Below, one piece after another: positions 55,690-64,000 of a DNA stretch of 64,000 nucleotides (position 1 is its first letter; every line of letters starts with the position of its first letter). The DNA comes from Haplomitrium mnioides (Eukaryota; Marchantiophyta; Haplomitriopsida; Calobryales). Location of the stretch: NCBI GenBank assembly GCA_049999725.1, contig JBNGIS010020278.1:1-64000 (forward strand), given 5' to 3'. The position numbers and the translations under genes were made by a program. The notes beneath the pieces were generated by a model that made no database searches, was not told the origin of the DNA, and saw only the letters and a list, made by a program, of their open reading frames with translations.

Positions 55690-56196
55690 AAGGTACCTTG
55701 TTTCATCTTGATGGTATGATTGAGGAGCACTCTTGTAGAATGTTGGTCGATAGTGGGAGTTCTGAAAATTTTATGTCACTATGTTTTGCTAAGATAATCA
55801 AATCAAAAGCCATTCCTTCTAAGGATTGGAAAAGAGTATACGGAATCTATGCAATTTGTTATTGTACCTATATAATATAACTTGAATTTCTTGTTTTCCC
55901 CAATCAAATTGAGCGGACCTTTCTTCAAGCCAAGGCAATCCTAAAATGATGTCACCTTACAAGGTAAGAAATTTCTTTTGGGGTCTTCGACACCATTGGT
56001 CAAGAAGCCTAAATCAATTCAGCATGTTGATTCAATGGTGCAAGAGTTGCCTATCTTTGTTGTTTGGGTTAAGCCTATCATGGACTTGAGTAAGGAGGGA
56101 GAAAAAGGTGCGCATGCTGTAATGATAGATGATATTTTGAAAGAGTTTGTGGATGTGTTTCCGGAGGATTTGCTAAAGGGGTTACCACACGATTGA
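55690..56196 (+). pseudogene. Protease and RT tether of gypsy B, with internal inversion
   Basis: The protease site reads CRMLVDSGSSENFMS (D-S-G intact) at about 55,735-55,780, then KAIPSKDWKRVYGIYAICYC. Coding then jumps to the other strand at 55,879-55,954 and resumes FLLG-like, TPLVKKPKSIQHVDSM, ELPIFVVWVKPIMDLSKEG and EFVDVFPEDLLKGLPHD. Confidence 0.88.
55879..55954 (-). other. 76-bp in-place inversion within gypsy B protease region
   Basis: The minus strand here codes DIILGLPWLEE and QFDWGKQEIQV, matching DTILSLPWLE and VDLEKQKIQV in the unrearranged copy at 30,721-30,794. The segment stands at its proper place but reversed. Confidence 0.9.
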
Positions 56197-56199
56197 GGA

Positions 56200-56583
56200 A
56201 TGTCTTTTTCGATTGAGTTGATACCGAGAAGCACTCCTTATAACCGACCTATATATCGACTATCACCACAAGAATTAGAGGAGCTTCGAAAGACATTGAC
56301 AGATCTTCTTGAAAAGGATTTCATTCAATAGAGTACTTCTTCTAAGGGAGCTCCGGTATTCTTTGTACCAAAGAAAGATGGTGGATTTCGTCTTTGTACA
56401 GATTATCGAGGATTGAACAATCAAACGGTAAAGAATGCTTATCTTCTACCTTGTATTGATGATTTGTTGGATCAATTGAGTGGTGCACGATTCTTTTCTA
56501 AGTTGGATCTTTGAAGTGGCTATTGGAAAATTCCAATCAAGCCAAATGATGTACCAAAGGCAGCTTTTTGCACAAGGTATAGG
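56200..56583 (+). pseudogene. Reverse transcriptase of gypsy B, first part
   Basis: [49 protein letters not shown] (first catalytic Asp), a stop, GYWKIPIKPNDVPKAAFCTR, cut at the tyrosine codon by the 3.2-kb insertion. Resumes at 59,816. Confidence 0.92.
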
Positions 56584-59500
56584 TGTTAGGCCCGGAGAGA
56601 TACAGTGGAGATACACATTGAGACAACGTGTAGGAGGAACGAAACGAGGAAATGGAGTCAAGTGGAGCAGAAATGGCAACAATTAGCAGCAGTGGACATC
56701 ATCGAGAAAGAGGAATCAAGTTCGGCAAAGAAAAAAAAACAGTTCTAATATTATTTTCATCATACTTTATATATTTTTTGCAAAGTACAGGTATCACGAA
56801 GTCCCAACGACGTTATCGGCGTACAAGGAATGCAATGTGACGAAAAATGAGTCAGAAAAAATAATCTCTTATGTAAGTATATGTGTGTCTGTTATGTGCG
56901 TATGTGGGTGCGTATTCGTATGTGAAAGTCAGTTTGTTAAAAGAGCGATTAGTAGAGTAGAAATTTAGAAATTAGTAATTTGTGTTAATATAATACTATA
57001 ACCTAAGCTAGAGGCCCATGGAGAAAGAGGCATTAATTTGACGGTCAAGATCTGCATCAACGGATGAGGTTAATCGGAGGAAAAAGAAAATGAGCTAGGG
57101 TTAGGAAAAGTATTTAAGGGGAAAATTTTGGCCATGGAGGCCCCTCCGCTTGTATTTTTGGAAAACTTGGATTGTCGATTGAGCATGGCGGCTGGAGCGG
57201 GGACGAGTGTGAAGAGCATGAAGATTCATGAAGCCTGAAGAAGTGGCAGATTGGATTGGTGAAGACGTCGATGAGCAACAATTGGGCAGTATGTTGTAGA
57301 AGCTGGATAGTTGGAGCAGCACAAGGGCAAACTTGATTTATATGGGCAGTTAGTGAGCAGGGCGGAAGGTTGGTGACACCTACAAGAAGCATGTTCGACG
57401 AAGAGATGGGAAGGTGGTCAGCGGGCAGGTGTGTAGGACGGGGATGAAGGTTGAATCCATGTATCCGTACTGGGCTTGGTAAAGCGTGGTGAAGGATTCA
57501 AAGTTGATGAAGGAAACCAACATTTTGCGTTGAAATCAGAAGGGAGAGGTTTACCTGAACCACAACATGAAGAGAAGGTCAGCGATTTGCAAAAGAGAGA
57601 CGAATCTAAATTTTATAAAAGGAAAATGATGTATGGGGCTTGGCGCTGGATCATCAGTCCCAATCAACAAATTCTTGCAACGATGTCGACAGTAGGTAGA
57701 AAATGGACTATGGAGGTTTGATTGACAAAGGAAGCAGAGGTCTAGTGCACCACAAAAAAGAACAATACAAGGAGGTGCAGTGATTTGAAGAAGCTGCAAT
57801 TTAAAAACAAGGGAGAAATTGGACATGCAAGGCTCTTTGCCCAACACAATTCATGGAGACAGAGGATCCCGCCGACGTATGTCCTCATGCTAGCTGTGTA
57901 GAGGGGCTTGCTGCTTCCGTTCTATCAAACCATGCATGGGAATCATTGAGGACGCTCATGTAGGAAGAAGCCAGCACCTCTGGCTCCCTATCTTGCTGGC
58001 CTATGCTGCATATAAGAAACATATGCAGCCGTTGAGAGAGAGAGGAATGTTGTTGCATCATCTGGGAATGGAAAGGAAGTGTTGTTGAACGAGATGGATC
58101 GCTGGATTTGAGACCTGATGCGCAAAAAAGCATGCGTAGGAGAAATTCAAATGCACAAATGGAGCGTTGCCACATAAGGGAGATCATGCCACTCCAAGTA
58201 TCCTTCGGTTTGATCCAAGCAATGGCAGAATGAAAATGAGTGGGTTGTCCTGAGCAGGAATCGTCGACGACAATATGGGAATGCTAGAGGATTCGGCCCT
58301 GCACCACACAAAACTCGATGCTTGGTCATGGGAGAATCCATCCCACGCCGTTGGTTTTTAGTGCAATGGAAAAATTTCCTGAGGCTCCTGTTGAAGTGAT
58401 GTCGAGCTGTCCAATGAATCCAGAGCACGAAACATTGAGGCTGAATCGAATGATGAAGAGGATGAACAAGACATGGAGATTCAACATGGCAGATTAAGGC
58501 ACAGATGAGGAGTGCCATTTCAGGTAGAGCAGCCGCAGTGGATGAATGGACAAGTAGACAAAGCGTTAGAAAGGAAGGACATAAGGAAGGGAAGTTCTTA
58601 TAGCAAGCGGAAGAGTAAGTGGATTTGGAGATTGCACAAAGGAAGGAAGTGAGTAGGGTATTTTATGATTTTTATGAAGTTTGAAGGGCTGCAAGAGAGA
58701 CAGCAGACTGACTTTGGAGGTGATATGAATTTCCATGAGGAGTGTGAGGGTTAGTGAAGAGGTACATATAAAGAACATGGCACTTGGAAGCTGATGAAGT
58801 TTTTGGCAGGGAGTTGAAGTTGGAGAAAATGATAAAAATAGGTGACATGGAAAGTTTGGGAAGAGGTTAGCATTGGTGGAAAACAGTTCTTTGGGGTCTG
58901 GATGGTCACTGTGAACAATCAAGGGCACTCTGAAGTTTGATGTCAGCTCGTGGAAGATTCTTTGCGCGACCAAGAGGATAAGGCCAAACTAGCTATGGTA
59001 TTATATGCATAGAGAGGAAATCGGGTTTTGTGTTGTCATGTGTAAATTCTGTTTGTTCTATTGAAGTCATATCCTGCGTGGTATTCAGTTCTGATTCAGA
59101 GTCTCATGTGACGTGTGTAGTCCAAAAGCGTATAAGTGGGTTGTGTTAAGTATTGCCGAAAGAAAAAGTATGAGGAGTGTTACCGTATATTCACCGATAG
59201 TCGAACTCTGAAAATTGGGGATAAAATAGTTATATTATATTGTGATACCTGTTGTATAAAGTACTTCTTGCAGTATTTGATGTTTCTTACTTTGTCAATT
59301 TCAATTCAGGATGAATGTTTAAATTTTACCTATGTTCAAGTCGAGACGTATTTCCAGCAAGCGTAGTTAGATTTTTCTATTCCATTGAATGTTGAAGAGA
59401 GATGAGTGGAGGAGTTGAATTGTGTTATGGTTAAGTTGTATTTGAAAGTTCAATAGTGTAGGTTTGCTTTTGAGTTGAGTGATTGAGTGGATGGTTGAGT

Positions 59501-59815
59501 TGCATGTTTATTTCTTTTACAAAACACAAGTAATTAAGACGTTTGGTTGAAGTTCTTCTCTATGCTTTCCCTATACCTCACACCCTTCTAGTTCCCCTCT
59601 CCTTCTCCACATTTCTTCCATCTCCCTCTCCTCTACTTCTTCTTCCCTATCCTATCTCTTTTTCCCACTTCACGGATAAGGCTCTGATCCTTCCGGGTCT
59701 TACCCCGTTATCTCCCACTAGTCCCAACAAAGTCCAATAGTAGTTTGTGGTAGTTGGGTTATACACACTGATATATATATTATTAGATCTAACTATACTA
59801 CAACAAAGCCCAACA
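56584..59815. mobile_element. 3.2-kb insertion with TGTTAGG...CCCAACA ends inside gypsy B RT
   Basis: Starts TGTTAGGCCCGG and ends AAAGCCCAACA. Flanks ATAGG (56,579-56,583) and ATGGG (59,816-59,820) are a 5-bp target duplication with one change. Joining them restores the RT reading TRYGHFEW. No protein, LTR pair or primer site is recognisable. A pyrimidine-rich stretch (CCTCTCCTTCTCC...) lies at 59,570-59,660. End motif and size resemble the 15,150-18,663 insertion, suggesting related solo LTRs or non-autonomous elements. Confidence 0.8.
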
Positions 59816-60240
59816 ATGGGCATTTTGAATGGACAGTTCTTACATTTGGTCTTACTAATGCTTCGACGATATTTATGGATCAAATGCATCGAGTTTTTGA
59901 TGGGTTATTGGATAAGTGAGTGTTGGTATTTTTGGATGATATCTTTATCTTTAGTAAAAGTGAAATTGAGCATCGTGCTCATCTCAAAGAGGTACTACAA
60001 CGACTACGCAATTGGAAGTTTTATTGCAAGAAGTCTAAGTGTGAGTTTTGGAAGCAAGAGGTGACTTATCTAGGGCATAAAGTGTCTGCGGATGGCATCA
60101 AGATGGAGGAAGAGAAAATCAAGTCTATTGCAGAGTAACCAACACCAAATGATGCAAAGGATGTTTGAGCTTTTAATGGATAAATTTTTATCAAAGATTC
60201 ATTCATTATTATGCTCATATTGTTGCACCGCTTACAGATT
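59816..60240 (+). pseudogene. Reverse transcriptase of gypsy B, second part
   Basis: GHFEWTVLTFGLTNAS, a stop after FDGLLDK, VLVFLDDIFIFSKSEIEHRA (catalytic Asp pair intact), KSKCEFWKQEVTYLGHKVSA and GIKMEEEKIKSIAE, then frame shifts through the thumb. Confidence 0.92.
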
Positions 60241-60740
60241 TACTAGGGAAGGATGCAAAGTTCAATTGGACGACCAAGGAGCAAGTGGCATTTCAACAAC
60301 TCAAGGATGCAGTGATATATTGTCCAATTCTACAACCATATGATCCAAAGAGGCGTTGCATAGTTGATTTTGATGCCTCTAATTTTGCTATTGGAGCGGT
60401 TTTACAACAAGAGTTTGAAGATGGACTTCATCCAATTGCATTCATGTCACGCCAATTGAATGCAGCGGAGAGAAATTATTCTACAAGAGATCGAGAGTAA
60501 TTAGCACTGGTTTATGCTACCAAAGTGTGGAGACACTATCTTTTGGGCAAACTTGTACTTATACGTACAAACCACAAGCCATTGCTTCAAGCAATCCACT
60601 TGGAAAATATGACAAAACGTCATCATCGGTGGGAAAATCAACTACAACTCTTTGATTTCAAGTTGGAGTACAAGCCGAGAAGGTTCCACATTATTCCTGA
60701 TGCATTGTCTCGAAGACCGGATCATCAAATAAATACACTA
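60241..60740 (+). pseudogene. RNase H of gypsy B
   Basis: FQQLKDAVIYCPILQPYD, CIVDFDASNFAIGAVLQQEF (first Asp), FMSRQLNAAERNYSTRDRE (Glu) and a stop, HYLLGKLVLIRTNHKPLLQ (the usual Asp of RTDHKPL is Asn) and FHIIPDALSRRPD (last Asp kept). Confidence 0.92.
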
Positions 60741-61800
60741 GAGATAGAAAATGCTAGTATATTACATCTTGATGAAGCAACCAGTGACGGCTTTCAACAA
60801 AAGTTACAAGAAGATGCCTTCTTTACTCTTGTTAGAGCACGTTTGGTGGTCCAAGATAGTGAGTTTCATACCTTTTCCATTTGGGATGGTATTCTCTATC
60901 AAAGCCATCAAATATATGTTCCTCAAGATGATGCACTTCGAATGGCACGTTTACAAGAAGCACATGATATTTCAATTTTTGGGCATCTTGGAGTAGACAA
61001 GACTATGGAGTTGCTTCAACGGACTTGAAGGTGGCCAAACCTAGCTTGAGATGTTCGTGGCTTTGTTCGTTCTTGTGAAAGTTGTCAACAAAACATGGCT
61101 TCAAATAAAAAACTAGCTCGTCTTCTGCACCCATTATCGATTCCTACTGCTCGGTGAGAACATGTAAGTTTCAATCTTATCACTTCGCTTCCAACTACGT
61201 CTCGTGGGTTTACGGCCATTGTGGTGTTTGTGGATAAGCTAAGCAAACAAATTCATCTAGCACCAACAGTGGATACGGTGGATGCTCCACAATTGGCAAA
61301 GATTTATTGATACAGTCTTTTGATATCATGGAATGCCAAAGGTACTTATATCTGATAGAGATCCACAATTCACTAGGAAGTTTTGGTGAGAGTTATTCAC
61401 ACTTTTGGGTACCAAACTATCTATGTCTACGACATATCATCCTCAAACAGATGGGCAAATTGAACAGTAAAATCGTATTGTGGAGGATATGCTTCGAGCG
61501 TTTATCAATATTCATCATACGAATTGGGATAGTTTTTTACCGGTTGTGGAGTTTGCATACAACAACTCTAAACAAGCAAGTACTGGTTTTTCTCCTTTCT
61601 TTCTTAATTCTGGTCAACATCCTCTTGTTCCCGATGGTTTGCTTTCTCCTTCGTCTTCCAATGTTTCAAGTATTTCTACCTTTTTGTCTCGTTTATCTTC
61701 CTCGTTGCAAGATGCTAGAAACCATCTAGTTATTGGTCAAAATCGACAAAAACAATTTTTCGATAAACATCGTCGTGATTGCTCTTATGTTTTAGGTGAC
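60741..61800 (+). pseudogene. Integrase of gypsy B
   Basis: Zinc-binding part: YVPQDDALRMARLQEAHD, GHLGVDKTMELLQRT and a stop, CESCQQNMASNKK. The core starts EHVSFNLITSLP, where the first catalytic Asp (SxDLIT) is Asn; then AIVVFVDKLSKQIHLAPTVD, LISDRDPQFTRK (second Asp) and TYHPQTDGQIEQ (Glu). NRIVEDMLRAFINIHHTNWD and VEFAYNNSKQASTGFSPFFL follow. Frames change several times between 61,300 and 61,480. Confidence 0.9.
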
Positions 61801-62250
61801 TAAGTTATGTTATCCACTCATAATCTTCCATTTTCTTTGGATACTCAAGTCCGTAAGTTATCTCTTGCTTGGATTGGTGCTTTCTCTATTTCTCAGGTTA
61901 TTTCTCTTGTTGCTTATAAACTTGATCTTCATCTTCATATAAAGATTCATCGTGTGTTCCATGTGTCTAAACTTAAGCCTTTTGTTTCTAGTCCATCTCC
62001 TTTTCCAAATTGTGTTCAACTTCCTCCTCCAGTCATTGTTGTTGATGATCATGAAGAATTTGAAGTAGACCATATTTTGGCGAAAAGAGTTATCAAGTGT
62101 GGGCAGCATCCACAAGTTCAATACAAGGTTTTGTGGAAAGGCTATCCACTTCATGATGCTTTTTGGAAACCTTCTTCAAATCTTGAGAATGCTCAAGAAG
62201 CTATTAAAATTTTTGAAAGTTGCGGCAATGACGAGGACGTCATTGACTAG
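61801..62250 (+). pseudogene. Integrase C-terminus and chromodomain of gypsy B
   Basis: LSTHNLPFSLDTQVRKLSLA, a GPY/F-like IGAFSISQVI, LHIKIHRVFHVSKLKPF, then the chromodomain EEFEVDHILAKRVI, QYKVLWKGYPLHDAFWKPSS and NLENAQEAIKIFE. Open from 61,807 to the stop at 62,250; a TAA at 61,801 separates it from the core. Confidence 0.92.
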
Positions 62251-62263
62251 ACGACGGGGATTA

Positions 62264-62680
62264 TGTAATAGTACAAGCATAAGGTTGTGCTATTTATAAG
62301 AAAATAGAGAGGAGTGAAGGAAGTGGTAGTGAGTCACTTTTAGGGTAAGATTAGATTATTTTCCTTTGAAGTCACTTTTGGTGAAGGGTCACTTTTAGTT
62401 TACTTGCATTTGAAGTCACTTTCGGTAGAGAGTCACCTTTAGGGCTGAAATGAGAAGTGACTTGTAAGTGAAGTAAGAGGGATGACATCCTATTCTCTTG
62501 TATAAATAAAAGGGCCACTTAGCCCCATCCTCATTCTGGAGTTCCTCTCGAATCACTTGGGTTCTTTGGTTGCTTGGCTTTTGCTTGCACTCTTGGTCTT
62601 AGCTTAGACCTTGAGTTGATTTTGGTTGAAGAGCTCAATTAGAGTTCACCATGAGTTCTTACTCATTTGAATTTGGTCCA
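62264..62680 (+). repeat. 3' LTR of gypsy B, forward part
   Basis: TGTAATAGTACAAGCATAAGG to TTTGGTCC. It lacks only the last ~20 bases present at the end of the 5' LTR. Confidence 0.93.
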
Positions 62681-62935
62681 AGAGGCCCTTCTATTCATAC
62701 AAGAGAAGAGGGTGTCATCCCTCTTACTTCACTTACAAGTCACTTCTTATTTCAGCCCTAAAGGTGACTCTCTACCAAAAGCGACTTCAAATGCAAGCAC
62801 CTAAAAGTGACTCTTCACCAAAAGTGACTGCAAAGGCAAGTAATCTAATCTTACCCTAAAAGTGACTCACTACCACTTCCTTCACTCCTCTCTATTTTCT
62901 TACAAATAACACAACCTTATGCTTGTACTATTACA
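62681..62935 (-). repeat. Inverted copy of the first ~256 bp of the gypsy B LTR
   Basis: Reverse complement of 62,264-62,519, ending ATTACA beside the ATCTT duplication. Its inner edge lies ~12 bp after the TATA box (LTR position ~256), so it is essentially the U3 region. Confidence 0.93.
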
Positions 62936-64000
62936 ATCTTACTAAATGTAGTATAATACATCAAAGGTTGTGAGTTATCAAAAGAGGAAGAACATTGAAG
63001 GTGATTTCAAAAAAAAAATTATAATTGAGCTAGGGTTGTGCTGATAACGTGCTAAATGTAAGGCTCATCAACTAAGTGAAGAATGTGAAAACATAAGATC
63101 AACAAGTATATAATGTGAATCATGAAACTCTTCCTCTACTTCTTTTCTCTTTACTCAATGTATCAATATATGAATCACAATACAATGTACAATGTGTTTA
63201 AGTTAATTTGCTAGTCATGTAGGATTATCACTAACCCTAATACTAATCATATAGTTGTGAGTTATCAAAAGAGGAAGAACATTGAAGGTGATTTCAAAAA
63301 AAATAAAAACATTTGTAATTGAGCTAGGGTTGTAGTGATAACATGTTGAATGTGAGGCTCATCAACTAAGTGAAGAATGTGAAAACATAAGATCAACAAG
63401 TATATAATGTGAATCATGAAACTCTTCCTCTCCTTCTTTTCTCTTTGCTCAATGTATCAATATATGAATCACAATACAATGTACAATGTGTTTAAGTTAA
63501 TTTGCTAGTCATGTAGGATTATCACTAATCTCAATACTAATCATAAAGTCTAATCATAGGTTAAAGACTAATAAAGTAAGTCTAATCATCTTACTAAATG
63601 TAGTATAATACTTCAAATGTTGTGAGTTATCAAAAGAGGAAGAACATTGAAGGTGACTTCCAAAAAAAAATTTATAATTGAGCTAGGGTTGTAGTGATAA
63701 CGTGTTGAATGTGAGGCTCATCAACTAACTGAAGAATGTGAAAACATAAGATCAACAAGTATATAATGTGAATCATGAAACTCTTCATCTCCTTCTTTTC
63801 TCTTTACTCAATGTATCAATATATGAATCACAATACAATCTACAATGTGTTTAAGTTAATTTGCTAGTCATGTAGGATTATCACTAACCAAAATACTAAT
63901 CATATAGTGTAATCAAAGGTTATGTACTAATATAGTTAGTCTAATCATCTCACTAAATGTAGTATAATACTTCAAAGGTTGTGAGTTTTCAAAAGAGGAA

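Larger units (their letters stand above)
54508..62935 (+). mobile_element. Gypsy family B chromovirus with inverted half-LTR at its right end
   Basis: Ty3/gypsy element inserted in the third LTR of the array. The 5' LTR is 437 bp; the 3' LTR starts at 62,264 and runs to about 62,680, where the sequence flips into the reverse complement of LTR positions 1 to ~256 (62,681-62,935). Both outer ends are therefore LTR starts (TGTAAT... and ...ATTACA), and the ATCTT duplication flanks exactly these ends. The internal region is gag to chromodomain, broken by stops, a 3.2-kb nested insertion and a 76-bp inversion. Confidence 0.93.
49583..64000. repeat. Tandem array of ~360-bp units: copia leader + LTR + flanking satellite
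   Basis: LTR copies at 49,648-49,689/53,577-53,806, 53,899-54,165, 54,259-54,507/62,941-62,958, 63,050-63,254 (truncated), 63,344-63,610 and 63,703-63,969 alternate with ~92-bp spacers. Each spacer is 28 bp of the satellite that flanks copia E (CTTCAAAGGTTGTGAGTTAT...) joined to the 64-bp end of the copia E leader (GAAGAACATTGAAGG...CTGATAACG). The array is interrupted by the insertions at 49,690-53,576 and 54,508-62,935 and runs off the window. Confidence 0.93.

Noticed and set aside
58147-58973. Open frames in the 3.2-kb insertion (123 and 135 residues, minus strand)
   Set aside because: No motif, low-complexity Ser/Leu/His composition, and no continuation on either side.
53807-64000. Array of TRIM elements with shared LTRs
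   Set aside because: Each spacer contains host satellite that flanks copia E, which a transposed TRIM would not carry; tandem duplication explains it better.

Overview
This is nuclear DNA of a land plant, in a repeat-dominated, gene-poor stretch of a large genome. The signs are plant LTR retrotransposons of both superfamilies with initiator-Met-type primer sites, a plant LINE, a short interstitial array of the plant telomere unit CCCTAAA, and debris of two plant gene families (EDR1/CTR1-like MAP3K and an EXA1-like GYF protein). I cannot name the species; a gymnosperm or another large-genome lineage would fit. Two 100-N scaffold gaps (34,808-34,907 and 48,806-48,905) interrupt it. I see no intact protein gene, tRNA or rRNA: every coding region carries stops or frameshifts.

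Layout. 1-5,807: decayed Ty3/gypsy chromovirus A (+). 5.8-13.7 kb: AT-rich DNA made of old repeats (palindromic motifs, ~38-bp and ~75-bp degenerate arrays, a telomere-like island, an inverted fragment of gypsy A). 13.76-21.16 kb (-): the most unusual locus, a four-exon pseudogene whose parts read as a Cys finger, a ParB-like domain and a beta-class N4/N6 amino-methyltransferase domain. Its second intron holds a palindromic minisatellite split by a 3.5-kb insertion that carries fragments of host genes. 21.2-28.3 kb (-): truncated copia with a 5'-truncated LINE inside (15-bp target duplication). 28.5-30.9 kb (-): fragment of gypsy family B. 31-34.2 kb: mostly featureless. 34,264-40,392 (+): copia D with both LTRs. 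41,400-53,806 (-): copia E, inserted into the ~75-bp satellite with target duplication CTTCA. A 3.9-kb LTR-like insertion sits in its 5' LTR. 49.58-64.0 kb: tandem array of ~360-bp units, each made of copia E leader, copia E LTR and flanking satellite, running off the window. 54,508-62,935 (+): gypsy B inside that array, with target duplication ATCTT, ending in an inverted half LTR, and itself interrupted by a 3.2-kb insertion.

The nesting gives a relative order: ~75-bp satellite, then copia E, then array expansion, then gypsy B, then the 3.2-kb insert. The junctions, target duplications and rearrangements are direct readings of the sequence. Family names rest on conserved protein motifs recognised by eye. 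Mechanisms (array birth, two-U3-ended integration, gene capture) are inference.
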